64,000 nt of DNA. It comes from Halomarinibacterium sp041392205. Its GTDB lineage: Bacteria > Bacteroidota > Bacteroidia > Flavobacteriales > Flavobacteriaceae. The notes below the pieces were generated by a model. The model made no database searches and was not told the origin of the DNA. It saw only the letters and a list, made by a program, of their open reading frames with translations. This document shows positions 8,913 through 15,987 of the stretch, one piece after another. Numbering within the stretch: the stretch's first letter is position 1; each line of letters opens with the position of its first letter. Position numbers and translations under genes: made by a program. The DNA lies in the NCBI GenBank assembly GCA_041392205.1, contig JAWKMO010000004.1, positions 124,001 through 188,000 of the forward strand. The letters are read 5' to 3'.

Positions 8913-9240
8913 GATCGTTTTCGTTTTTTAGGCTATCTTCATGCTGAATGATATAGATGTCTTCGTTTTCTTTTTTTAAATAATATTTTTCCCTTGCGTA
9001 CTTTTCAATTTCATTGGAGTCCTTCATTTTTTCGATAAAAGTTTTGTCTTTTTGGATTTCTTCTTTATAAAAATCTTTACTTTTTTCTAATGCTTTAATA
9101 TCGTCATTCAATTCCTTATGTATGAAGTAGGAATTGGTATCGAAGAAAACCATCCAAACTAAAAACAGGGTTAAAATAAGCACATATTTATTGCTAAAAA
9201 AGCGCACCCACTTGTTCTGTATCACCTTCGAAAATTTCAT
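8905..9240 (-). CDS. FtsB/DivIC-like septum formation initiator
   Basis: A 111-residue bitopic membrane protein: a short basic cytoplasmic N-terminus, one membrane helix (YVLILTLFLVWMVFF, about residues 19-33), then a coiled coil (about 40-90) ending in the family motif IEKYAREKYYLKKENEDIY. Members of this family join FtsL and FtsQ/DivIB in the divisome and help switch on septal peptidoglycan synthesis. It sits 9 bp after udk and overlaps the mutase small subunit gene, an order often seen in Flavobacteriia. FtsB and DivIC cannot be told apart from sequence alone. Confidence 0.85.
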   Translation of the reverse strand: MKFSKVIQNKWVRFFSNKYVLILTLFLVWMVFFDTNSYFIHKELNDDIKALEKSKDFYKEEIQKDKTFIEKMKDSNEIEKYAREKYYLKKENEDIYIIQHEDSLKNENDHE

Positions 9241-9249
9241 AGCGTAAAG

Positions 9250-9858
9250 TTACGATAATCTTTGATGAATAATATTTTGAAGTAATTTAACAGCAACCGT
9301 ATTGTAGCGGTTGGTTGGAATAATAATATCGGCATATTCCTTAGTGGGTTCAATAAACTGCTGGTGCATCGGTTTTAACGTGTTTTGGTAACGGCTAAGA
9401 ACTTCATTTAAATCTCTTCCCCGTTCGGCAATATCTCTTCGTAGGCGTCTAATAAGACGTTCGTCGCTATCGGCATGAACATACACTTTAATATCCAAAA
9501 GATCCCGTACTTCGGGATGTGTTAAAATTAAAATTCCTTCCACAATCACCACTTTTTTAGGAACGGTTTGTAGGGTTTCTTTGGTGCGATTATGTGCTAC
9601 AAAAGAATAAACAGGTTGGGCTATGGTATTTCCTTTTTTTAGCTCTTTTAAGTGTGTTTCCAAAAGGTCAAAGTCGATTGCCTTTGGGTGATCAAAATTA
9701 ATTTTTACACGTTCATCAAAACCTAAATGGGAGGTATCGTGGTAATAGGAGTCTTGTGAAATAATACACACCTCATCCTTGGGAAGCTCTGCTACAATTT
9801 GCTGTACCACGGTAGTTTTTCCGCTACCTGTGCCGCCTGCAATACCAATAATAAGCAT
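9250..9858 (-). CDS. udk: Uridine kinase
   Basis: Pyrimidine salvage kinase that phosphorylates uridine and cytidine with ATP/GTP. The 202-residue protein has the P-loop GIAGGTGSGKTT at residues 5-16, the SQDSYYHD substrate loop, the IDFDLLETHL segment, and the R-rich lid RLIRRLRRDIAERGRD. Length and motifs are standard. It is the first gene of the operon reaching to the SDR gene. A TAACTTTG element on the minus strand at 9875-9882 is placed correctly for its promoter. Confidence 0.93.
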   Translation of the reverse strand: MLIIGIAGGTGSGKTTVVQQIVAELPKDEVCIISQDSYYHDTSHLGFDERVKINFDHPKAIDFDLLETHLKELKKGNTIAQPVYSFVAHNRTKETLQTVPKKVVIVEGILILTHPEVRDLLDIKVYVHADSDERLIRRLRRDIAERGRDLNEVLSRYQNTLKPMHQQFIEPTKEYADIIIPTNRYNTVAVKLLQNIIHQRLS

Positions 9859-9874
9859 AGATGTTTGTTTAGGT

Positions 9875-9882
9875 CAAAGTTA
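9875..9882 (-). promoter_or_regulatory. -7 promoter element for the udk operon
   Basis: Minus-strand TAACTTTG matches the Bacteroidota -7 consensus TAnnTTTG and lies 16 bp before the udk ATG. No clear -33 TTTG partner is seen at the usual distance, so the call rests on the -7 match and position. Confidence 0.45.
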
Positions 9883-9904
9883 CTAATGTATCCTGAAACA
9901 TGGG

Positions 9905-10357
9905 TTAGTCTTTTGTAACTTTTGAAACTTCCTCAACTGTTACCATTTCTTTTTGTGTATTTCCCCAAGAGTTCATCACATAATTAAGTACGTCTGCAAC
10001 TTCTTCGTTAGTAAGGCCCATGGGCACCATAATACTATTATAGGAAACTCCATTAACTTCAATTTTTCCTTTTTGTCCAAATTTTACTGCGTGGATACTT
10101 TCCGTTCTTTTTTCTATTAACCAATTGGATTTTGCTAAAGGTGGGAAAGTACCTGCAACACCTAGTCCGTTTGCCATATGGCATTGCATACAGAAATCGG
10201 TATAAATAATTCCTCCTCGCTCCATACTTTCCTTTAAGGGGTCTTGTAATAAAAGGGTATTGTTTTGTATCAAGCTACTGGTATTTTTTTTCTTTTCTGA
10301 AGAATTACAACCCAGAAAAAGCCATGCAGTTAAAATAAATAGAAAGGTATTTTTCAT
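9905..10357 (-). CDS. Lipoprotein cytochrome c
   Basis: A 150-residue monohaem cytochrome c. It has a lipoprotein signal (LFLGC, Cys17), one CMQCH haem site at residues 56-60 and a distal methionine in VPMGL. It is close to 100 residues after the linker, a class I c-type fold. It starts 2 bp downstream of the PQQ-type sugar dehydrogenase gene, so it is probably the electron acceptor of that enzyme, passing electrons towards the respiratory chain on the periplasmic side. The ATG at 10357 is used because the signal peptide starts there. Confidence 0.88.
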   Translation of the reverse strand: MKNTFLFILTAWLFLGCNSSEKKKNTSSLIQNNTLLLQDPLKESMERGGIIYTDFCMQCHMANGLGVAGTFPPLAKSNWLIEKRTESIHAVKFGQKGKIEVNGVSYNSIMVPMGLTNEEVADVLNYVMNSWGNTQKEMVTVEEVSKVTKD

Positions 10358-10359
10358 AG

Positions 10360-11478
10360 TCAATTGGGTAAAAGTTTTACAATTCCTTGTCCTTCAATAG
10401 CAATGTAAATATAACCATCGGGCCCTATTTTTACATTGCGAACGCGCCCTATATCTTCTGCAATTTTTTCGCGAGCCACTACTGTATCTCCTTTCAATTT
10501 TATCAATTCTACATAATTATATTTAAGAGAACCTACTAATAAATTTCCTTCCCAATTGGGGTATTTTCCACCGGTAATAAAATCCATTCCACAAGGGGCA
10601 ATAGAGGGAACCCAATAATGTATAGGCTGTTCCATACCTTCTTTTTCGGTGATTTCTGTAAATGTAGTTCCGCTGTAATTTACGCCATAGCTTATTACTG
10701 GCCAGCCATAGTTTTTTCCTTTTTGTAGGATGTTAATTTCATCACCGCCTTTAGGACCGTGTTCGTGGGACCAAATTTCACCCGTTACGGGATGTTTCAC
10801 TAATCCTTGCGGATTTCGATTTCCATAGGTAAAAATGGCTTTTTTGGCGTTGGTTTGATGAAAAAAAGGATTGTCCTCTGGTATGCGACCATCGTCATGG
10901 AGTCGGTATATTTTTCCACCATCGCGTGTAATATCTTGCGGATTTACATCTCTATCGCCACGGTCACCCACAGAGAAATAGACATAATTTTCATTATCGA
11001 AAGCGATTCTTGAGCCAAAATGTTGTCCTTTGGTACTATTGGGTGCGGCTTTGTATAAAGATTCAATAGTTGTTAGTGAATAATCTTCAAGCTTTGCTCT
11101 TATGAGTTTGGTGTTACCACCTTGTCCTTCCCCTTCAGTGGAGCTGAAGGACAAATAAATCCACCCATTTTCTGAATACTTTGGGTGTAAAACAATATCC
11201 AAAAGTCCTCCTTGCCCACGATTATACACTTCGGGAACATTTTTAATAGGGGTTTTTATTCCATTTTTAAAATGAATGAGTTCTCCTTCTTTTTCGGTAA
11301 TAAGCATACTACCATCCGGTAACCAAGCCATTCCCCAAGGATTATTTAAATGGTCTACAACAGTTTCTATGGTATAGGGACGTTCATGAGAAACCGAAAG
11401 AGCCGTTTCGGGGTTGTTGTTATTTTTACAAGCCCACATACCCACCGTTAAAAGGGTTACTAAGACAATTAATTTCAT
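10360..11478 (-). CDS. PQQ-dependent sugar dehydrogenase (soluble aldose dehydrogenase type)
   Basis: A 372-residue beta-propeller protein of the YliI/soluble glucose dehydrogenase family, with the typical opening NPWGMAWLPDGSMLITEKEG, the LDIVLHPKYSENGWIYLSFS blade, SRIAFD with VYFSVGDRGDR, and GNRNPQGLV followed by EHGPKGGDEINI. The catalytic histidine of the family falls in the KGQHFGSR segment. A lipobox (VGMWAC, Cys17) indicates membrane anchoring outside the cytoplasm. It would oxidise aldoses to lactones and feed the neighbouring cytochrome c. The frame stays open upstream through the tRNA gene, but the signal peptide fixes the start at 11478. PQQ synthesis genes are not in the window. 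Confidence 0.88.
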   Translation of the reverse strand: MKLIVLVTLLTVGMWACKNNNNPETALSVSHERPYTIETVVDHLNNPWGMAWLPDGSMLITEKEGELIHFKNGIKTPIKNVPEVYNRGQGGLLDIVLHPKYSENGWIYLSFSSTEGEGQGGNTKLIRAKLEDYSLTTIESLYKAAPNSTKGQHFGSRIAFDNENYVYFSVGDRGDRDVNPQDITRDGGKIYRLHDDGRIPEDNPFFHQTNAKKAIFTYGNRNPQGLVKHPVTGEIWSHEHGPKGGDEINILQKGKNYGWPVISYGVNYSGTTFTEITEKEGMEQPIHYWVPSIAPCGMDFITGGKYPNWEGNLLVGSLKYNYVELIKLKGDTVVAREKIAEDIGRVRNVKIGPDGYIYIAIEGQGIVKLLPN

Positions 11479-11512
11479 AACAAAATGATTTTTGGAAAAG
11501 ATACTAAATTTG

Positions 11513-11542
11513 TTTGAAAAAAAATAAAAAGGGATATATTTG
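11513..11542 (+). promoter_or_regulatory. Promoter of tRNA-Pro
   Basis: A TTTG at 11513-11516 is followed after 18 bp by TATATTTG at 11535-11542. This is a good match to the Bacteroidota primary promoter (TTTG, 17-23 bp, TAnnTTTG). The predicted start near 11547 is about 8 bases before the tRNA. It lies in the leader of the divergent sugar dehydrogenase gene. Confidence 0.65.
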
Positions 11543-11554
11543 CAGTCTTTAAAA

Positions 11555-11628
11555 CGGGATGTAGCGCAGTCTGGTAGCGTACACGGCTGGGGGTCGTGTG
11601 GTCGCAGGTTCAAATCCTGTCATCCCGA
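11555..11628 (+). tRNA. tRNA-Pro (anticodon GGG)
   Basis: The 74-base sequence folds as a cloverleaf: acceptor stem CGGGATG/CATCCCG with discriminator A, D arm GCGC/GCGT around a loop with TGGTA, anticodon stem CACGG/TCGTG with loop CTGGGGG (anticodon GGG, proline), and T arm GCAGG/CCTGT with loop TTCAAAT. The CCA end is not encoded. Confidence 0.93.
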
Positions 11629-11631
11629 CTA

Positions 11632-11690
11632 AATAAAAGCTTTGGTTTTTGTAGAAAGTTTACTTTCTTAAAAAAACGGAAGCTTTTATT
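11632..11690 (+). terminator. Possible terminator after tRNA-Pro
   Basis: AATAAAAGCTT at 11632-11642 pairs perfectly with AAGCTTTTATT at 11680-11690. An inner GAAAG/CTTTC hairpin lies within the loop, and A/T-rich sequence follows. A second 8-bp hairpin (AATAAAGC/GCTTTATT) occurs at 11694-11712. The long loop makes this a moderate call. Confidence 0.4.
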
Positions 11691-11836
11691 TTAAATAAAG
11701 CAAAGCTTTATTGGCAATGTAAGATTTATTAGGATGATGCCTCCCCTTTTTATTTTAATTAAGTAACCTTAAGCAATCGGTTGTTTTTTTTATTACAATT
11801 CCCCTATAAAACACTCTAAAATACTTTGGGGTACAA

Positions 11837-11844
11837 TATATTTG
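11837..11844 (+). promoter_or_regulatory. -7 promoter element for the terC-family gene
   Basis: TATATTTG matches the TAnnTTTG consensus and lies 18 bp before the ATG. The -33 element is not obvious. Confidence 0.45.
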
Positions 11845-11861
11845 CTGAAAATATATTAGTT

Positions 11862-12581
11862 ATGGAATTACTATCAAACCCAGATATTTGGATTGCCTTT
11901 TTTACCCTATGTGCGCTAGAAATAGTATTGGGTATAGACAATCTTATTTTTATTTCCATTTTGGCCAATAAACTTCCAGAGCATCAACAAAGAAAAGGGC
12001 GACAAGTTGGGCTAAGTTTGGCGCTATTAATTAGAATAGGGCTGTTATTTTCCATTTCTTGGATAATGAGTTTAACATCAGATTTATTTACCGTTATGGA
12101 TATGGGAATATCGGGAAGAGATATAATACTTATTTTAGGAGGACTCTTTTTAATCTATAAAAGCGTTAAGGAAATCCATGAAAAAATGGAACTTAAAGAG
12201 GAATCATTGACTCCAACCGTTAAAAAAGTAACGTTTCAAGGGATTGTCACACAAATTGTACTTATCGATATTGTATTTTCCTTGGATTCTGTCATTACTG
12301 CGGTAGGTATGGCAGACCATATTAGTGTTATGATTGCAGCCGTAGTAGTATCGATGATTATCATGATGCTTATTGCAAAAACCTTAAGTGATTTTGTAAA
12401 CCGAAACCCAACCATTAAAGTATTGGCGCTAAGTTTCCTTTTAATGATAGGAACCGCTTTAATTGCTGAAGGAATAGATTTCCATATACCTAAAGGATAT
12501 ATTTATTTTTCTATGGCTTTTGCTGTCTTAGTTGAAATAGTAAATATTAGAATTGGAGCTCGAAAAACCCATCCTTCCTAA
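11862..12581 (+). CDS. TerC-family integral membrane protein
   Basis: A 239-residue polytopic protein with about seven membrane segments. The TerC hallmarks are present: ALEIVLGIDNLIFISIL near the N-terminus (acidic residues inside a helix) and VLIDIVFSLDSVITAVGM in the middle. Family members such as Alx and YkoY export manganese or other metal ions; tellurite resistance is a secondary effect in some hosts. The ATG at 11862 starts a segment (MELLSNPDIWIAF) that matches normal family starts, so an upstream in-frame codon is not used. It appears to be a single gene; the downstream spacer has its own regulated promoter. Confidence 0.88.
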   Translation: MELLSNPDIWIAFFTLCALEIVLGIDNLIFISILANKLPEHQQRKGRQVGLSLALLIRIGLLFSISWIMSLTSDLFTVMDMGISGRDIILILGGLFLIYKSVKEIHEKMELKEESLTPTVKKVTFQGIVTQIVLIDIVFSLDSVITAVGMADHISVMIAAVVVSMIIMMLIAKTLSDFVNRNPTIKVLALSFLLMIGTALIAEGIDFHIPKGYIYFSMAFAVLVEIVNIRIGARKTHPS

Positions 12582-12623
12582 TACCTATTTCTATAAAAGT
12601 AACAAAGGGATTAATTTGGTTAT

Positions 12624-12668
12624 ACTGACCATCGTCATATTTTTTTTTAAAAAACAGCCTTAGTTTTA
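12624..12668 (+). promoter_or_regulatory. CRP/FNR-type operator and promoter of the hibernation factor gene
   Basis: The operator ACTGACCATCGTCATA (12624-12639, TGAC/GTCA palindrome) is followed by TAGTTTTA at 12661-12668. The distance from operator centre to the last base of the -7 box is 36.5 bp, the same as in six other promoters of this window. With a start about 5 bp downstream, the operator centre lies near -41.5, the class II activator position. Confidence 0.75.
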
Positions 12669-12693
12669 CTGCATAATTAAAAAAAAGAACGTG

Positions 12694-12996
12694 ATGACGA
12701 TTCATTTTGAATTTGTAAAAATCCCTGTGAGTGAGACTCTCAAAGACTATGCTACAAAAAAACTTCAAAAATTAGCTGCAAAGTATGATTGGGTTATCCA
12801 CACCGAAGTTTTTTTTAAAATAGAAAATGATGTTTTAAACGAAAAAATTTGTGAAATGGAACTAAGTCTTCCTGGCCCCAAGATTTTTGCTTCTTCTAAA
12901 GAAAAAAATTTTGAGATGGCCGTTAAAGAAACTATTTCAGACCTACAAAAACAACTTAAAAAACGTAAAGAACTTACTTTTAGAGCAAACCATTAA
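12694..12996 (+). CDS. hpf: Ribosome hibernation promoting factor (short HPF/YfiA family)
   Basis: A 100-residue protein of the S30AE fold (MTIHFEFVKIPVSETLKDYA, then a helix KLQKLAAKYDW, an EKICEMELSLPGPKIFAS strand region and FEMAVKETISDLQKQLKKRK). Short forms bind the 30S decoding region and silence or dimerise ribosomes in non-growing cells. It is truncated relative to long HPF, lacking the C-terminal dimerisation domain. ATG 12694 is preferred over the GTG one codon upstream. A universal stress protein gene follows 10 bp later, and the pair is driven by an FNR-type operator, which suggests that ribosome storage is induced at low oxygen. Confidence 0.85.
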   Translation: MTIHFEFVKIPVSETLKDYATKKLQKLAAKYDWVIHTEVFFKIENDVLNEKICEMELSLPGPKIFASSKEKNFEMAVKETISDLQKQLKKRKELTFRANH

Positions 12997-13006
12997 AACC
13001 ACACTT

Positions 13007-13843
13007 ATGAAAAAAATATTAGTACCCATCGATTTCTCAAACCATTCTGAATATGCCTTAGAAGTAGCCGCAACCCTAGCAAAAAAATATAAGGCAGAGT
13101 TGGTTGCGCTACACATGATGGGGCTTTCGGAAGCTGTTGTTAATAAAGAAGATTCCAACGATATGATGCAAGCCATGTTTTATATGAAACTAGCAGAAAA
13201 ACGCTTTGAGGAATTTTTGGATAAAGACTATTTAAAAGGAATTTCCTTGCATACTACGGTTCAAAACTATAAGCATTTTAATGAAATTAATGAAGTGGCG
13301 AAAGAGTTTCATTGCGATTTAATTGTGATGGGTTCTCATGGTAGCTCGGGTTTAAAAGAAGTTTTTGTGGGCTCCAATACCGAAAAAGTAGTACGTACAT
13401 CTGATATTCCCGTACTTGTCATTAAAGAAAAATTAAAAAACTTTAGCTTAGAAAGAGTTGTATTTGCCTCTAATTTTGAAGAAGAAGCAGTCCCTGTTTT
13501 TTTAAAGGCACAAAAAATGTTTGATGCATTGGGAGCAAAAATGAAATTGGTATATGTTAATACCCCAGGAGATGGATTTCGTAGTACTATAGAAATGCAT
13601 AACCGCATGCTTAAGTTCTTGTTAATGGCAAAAGCAGACAAAGTTTATGAGGTTAATGATGTGGTCACCTACAACGCCTATTCTGTTGAAGAAGGAGTGT
13701 ATGCCTATAGCAATGAAATTCACGCAAATGCTATTGTGATGCCAACTCATGGTAGGAAGGGGCTATCGCATTTCTTCTCCGGTAGTATTAGTGAAGATTT
13801 GGTAAATCATTCGCTTTTACCAGTAATTACACTTAAAATGTAA
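13007..13843 (+). CDS. Universal stress protein, two tandem Usp domains
   Basis: A 278-residue UspA-family protein with two Usp domains. The first runs from MKKILVPIDFSNHSEYAL and contains the ATP-binding type motif GSHGSSGLKEVFVGSNTEKVV (around residues 109-129); the second ends in PTHGRKGLSHFFSGSISEDLV. Such proteins support survival in stress or growth arrest; binding partners are unknown. It follows hpf by 10 bp and is co-transcribed with it from the FNR-type promoter at 12624. Three further Usp genes lie in the same 10 kb. A bidirectional terminator follows. Confidence 0.88.
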   Translation: MKKILVPIDFSNHSEYALEVAATLAKKYKAELVALHMMGLSEAVVNKEDSNDMMQAMFYMKLAEKRFEEFLDKDYLKGISLHTTVQNYKHFNEINEVAKEFHCDLIVMGSHGSSGLKEVFVGSNTEKVVRTSDIPVLVIKEKLKNFSLERVVFASNFEEEAVPVFLKAQKMFDALGAKMKLVYVNTPGDGFRSTIEMHNRMLKFLLMAKADKVYEVNDVVTYNAYSVEEGVYAYSNEIHANAIVMPTHGRKGLSHFFSGSISEDLVNHSLLPVITLKM

Positions 13844-13868
13844 TTTTAAAGTTTGGTTTAGAGGAAAG

Positions 13869-13896
13869 GCCGAGACAAAAGTTTCGGCTTTTTTTT
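13869..13896. terminator. Terminator between usp and thioredoxin genes
   Basis: GCCGAGAC (13869-13876), loop AAAA, GTTTCGGC (13881-13888), then eight T residues. A strong intrinsic terminator for the plus-strand hpf-usp transcript; it overlaps the stop of the convergent thioredoxin gene. Confidence 0.85.
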
Positions 13897-14191
13897 ATAA
13901 ATAACTAGTAATTAGGTTTACCAAAGTATATTTTTGCTGTACCCCCGATTGCCTCCAAACTTGTATTCCATTTTTAAATAACACTAACGTTGGTACCCCC
14001 ATAACTTGATATTGTGAAGCTAAAATTTGATTTTTATCCACATCAATTTTTATAATTTTTATAGCATCACCAAGTTCCTCTTTTACCTGTTTTAATATGG
14101 GTGCAAGCATTTTGCAAGGACCACACCAATCTGCCGAAAAATCGACTAGTACTAATTTATGGGAAGAAATGATAGTATTAAAACTACTCAT
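13895..14191 (-). CDS. Thioredoxin
   Basis: A 98-residue thioredoxin with the WCGPC redox centre (Cys23, Cys26), the cis-proline segment GVPTLVLFKNG and the usual strand order. Slightly shorter than E. coli TrxA, with a shortened C-terminal helix. It reduces protein disulfides using electrons from thioredoxin reductase; a reductase gene (trxB) lies at 31.8 kb. It lies 66 bp downstream of the TerB-like gene on the same strand, so it may be read from the FNR-type promoter at 14678-14722. Confidence 0.92.
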   Translation of the reverse strand: MSSFNTIISSHKLVLVDFSADWCGPCKMLAPILKQVKEELGDAIKIIKIDVDKNQILASQYQVMGVPTLVLFKNGIQVWRQSGVQQKYTLVNLITSYL

Positions 14192-14257
14192 ATATTGTTG
14201 GGATCTTTTACAAAGAAAAATAAATATTAAAATTTATTTTGATGCATTTTTATTAGA

Positions 14258-14659
14258 TTATTTTAATACTAATTGCAACTTGCCTAATAGTATAAGTTCG
14301 CTTTTGTTTTTTCCTGCAAATGCTTCGGCAATTGCGTGTGAAGTTTTTAAAATAAGTTCTTTTCTTTTTTCAGAAAAAAGATGGGGATGTTCTTTATAGA
14401 ATGAAACAAAACTTTCAAAACAACTAGCCGCATCAAGACTTTCATAATCTAGCCAGTCAAAAACAATTTCTATTTGGTAGGCTGCATCTACGCCAAATTC
14501 ATCTTCTAAGGTGTCTAAATGTTTCCAATTTTCAGCAATTATTTTGTGTAATGTTTCGTATTCTACTTTTCTAATAACCTTATCTGCTGCGGCAATGGCA
14601 AAAAATAATTCTCCTAATTTTTGATAAAACTGAAGTTGGTTGTTATTAAATTCACTCAT
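14258..14659 (-). CDS. TerB-like helical protein of unknown function
   Basis: A 133-residue, all-helical, acidic protein starting MSEFNNNQLQFYQKLG. The pattern FFAIAAADKVIRKVEYETLHKII resembles the TerB fold, in which an A-A-D-K/G loop carries metal-binding acidic residues. It has no signal peptide. Start 14659 is chosen because an upstream alternative lies on the predicted transcription start. It has its own FNR-type operator and -7 box (14678-14722, minus strand), and is followed by thioredoxin. Function is unknown; co-regulation with the cbb3 oxidase and Usp genes suggests a role at low oxygen. Confidence 0.7.
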   Translation of the reverse strand: MSEFNNNQLQFYQKLGELFFAIAAADKVIRKVEYETLHKIIAENWKHLDTLEDEFGVDAAYQIEIVFDWLDYESLDAASCFESFVSFYKEHPHLFSEKRKELILKTSHAIAEAFAGKNKSELILLGKLQLVLK

Positions 14660-14677
14660 AATGACTAATTTATAGGA

Positions 14678-14722
14678 TAAAAATAAGCCCCTCACATGGG
14701 TTTTTTTATGACGAAAATCAGT
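14678..14722 (-). promoter_or_regulatory. CRP/FNR-type operator and promoter of the TerB-like gene
   Basis: On the minus strand ACTGATTTTCGTCATA (14722-14707) is followed by TATTTTTA (14685-14678). The operator centre (14714.5) lies 36.5 bp from the last base of the -7 box, the common spacing in this island. The predicted start near 14673 gives a leader of about 14 bases. The same operator lies about 45 bp upstream of the divergent histidine kinase start. Confidence 0.7.
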
Positions 14723-14747
14723 TCTCTTTTTTGTTTAAAAAAATGGC

Positions 14748-14755
14748 TACTTTTG
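14748..14755 (+). promoter_or_regulatory. -7 element of the kinase/regulator operon
   Basis: TACTTTTG matches TAnnTTTG. Its last base is only 5 bp before the kinase ATG at 14760, so the message would be leaderless or nearly so. The operator at 14707-14722 is 40.5 bp from this box rather than 36.5, so its effect on this promoter may differ. Confidence 0.5.
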
Positions 14756-14759
14756 AGTG

Positions 14760-15983
14760 ATGGACTTCCACGAAAAAGAAAAAGAATTATTCGAGTTATT
14801 AACCGAAACTATTTCGGAAGGGATTGTTATTGTAAATGAACAACAAACCATAGTGACACTTAATGAAACTTTGGCGCATCTTTTTGGGTATCAAAAAGAA
14901 GAATTACTAAATAAGCCCTTAGAAGTTCTCATTCCGCAACGTTACCATCACAATCATTTCTCTCATGTAAAAGCTTTTTTAAAAACCTCCGAAAAGCGTA
15001 TTATGGGTCAAGGGAGAGAGTTGTACGGTGTTCGAAAAGACGGTTCGTATTTTCCCGTAGAAGTAGGTTTAAAACCCTTTGAATCCAATGCCCAAAAATG
15101 TGTCATGGCAATGGTTATTGATATTACCTTGCAAAAGCAACAAGAACAAGAATTAAAGGAGTTAAATAACGAGTTAGAGCAAAAAGTAAATGAACGCACT
15201 CAAGAGCTTCAAGATTCTGTAAAGCAACTGGAAAACGAAATTGAGAAAAGAAAGGAAGCCGAAAATAAAATAAAAGAATCACTCCGAAAAGAAAGGGAAC
15301 TTAATGAGTTGAAAACAAAATTCTTATCCTTAGTATCTCACGAATTTAAAACCCCTTTAAGTGGCATTTTAACCTCCACCGCTCTTATTGGTAAATATAC
15401 CGCTTCAGAACAACAAGAAAAAAGAGAAAAGCATATTAAAACCATTACAAGTAAAGTAAAATACCTCAATAATATTTTAGACGATTTTCTATCGGTAGAA
15501 CGCTTAGAAACTGGAAAAGTAAATTATAAAACAACCGTATTTCCTCTTAGTAAGGTTATTAACGAAGTAATTTATAACGCCAATATGCTTTTAAAGGAAG
15601 GACAAATTATTAATTATCCCGATGGTATAGACGAAATGGAAATTACTTTTGACGAAAAAGTATTGGAGTTGGTGCTTACTAACCTAGTTAATAATGCTAT
15701 TAAATACTCGCCCGAATACTCACACATAGATTTAAAAGTAACACAAAAGGATACGACCCTTATAATAACCCTTACCGATCAAGGAATTGGAATACCCGAG
15801 AAAGAACAAAAATTTATTTTTAATCGGTATTTTAGAGCCGAAAATGCCTTGCTTAACCAAGGAACAGGCATTGGGCTTAATATTGCTAAAAGTCATTTGG
15901 AAAACCTTGGTGGAGGTATTACTTTTGAAAGTATAGAAAATAAAGGAAGCACCTTTACGGTACAAATTCCAGTGGTAAAATAG
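14760..15983 (+). CDS. PAS-domain sensor histidine kinase
   Basis: A 407-residue soluble hybrid of PAS domain (about 8-125), coiled coil (126-180), HisKA with phospho-acceptor His194 (FLSLVSHEFKTPL) and HATPase_c (N-box NLVNNAIKYSPE, G-boxes DQGIGIPE and GTGIGLNI). No membrane segment is present, so it senses a cytoplasmic signal. The PAS resembles the FixL oxygen sensor around residues 76-99 (IMGQGREL, GVRKDG), but the position of the haem-ligand histidine of FixL appears to be Arg80 here, so haem binding in the FixL manner is doubtful. It is followed 4 bp later by its likely partner regulator. ATG 14760 is preferred over the overlapping GTG at 14757. Confidence 0.9.
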   Translation: MDFHEKEKELFELLTETISEGIVIVNEQQTIVTLNETLAHLFGYQKEELLNKPLEVLIPQRYHHNHFSHVKAFLKTSEKRIMGQGRELYGVRKDGSYFPVEVGLKPFESNAQKCVMAMVIDITLQKQQEQELKELNNELEQKVNERTQELQDSVKQLENEIEKRKEAENKIKESLRKERELNELKTKFLSLVSHEFKTPLSGILTSTALIGKYTASEQQEKREKHIKTITSKVKYLNNILDDFLSVERLETGKVNYKTTVFPLSKVINEVIYNANMLLKEGQIINYPDGIDEMEITFDEKVLELVLTNLVNNAIKYSPEYSHIDLKVTQKDTTLIITLTDQGIGIPEKEQKFIFNRYFRAENALLNQGTGIGLNIAKSHLENLGGGITFESIENKGSTFTVQIPVVK

Positions 15984-15987
15984 CGCT

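Noticed and set aside
8913..9904. Cobalamin riboswitch for the B12-dependent mutase operon
   Set aside because: The mutase genes are internal to an operon starting with udk, and no leader long enough or B12-box-like sequence was seen.
11479..11613. N-terminal extension of the sugar dehydrogenase across the tRNA gene
   Set aside because: The lipoprotein signal begins at 11478, and the extension would translate the antisense of tRNA-Pro.
14760..15140. Haem-PAS of FixL type in the kinase
   Set aside because: Although the loop around IMGQGREL resembles FixL, the residue aligned with the haem histidine appears to be Arg80, so I did not call it a haem oxygen sensor.
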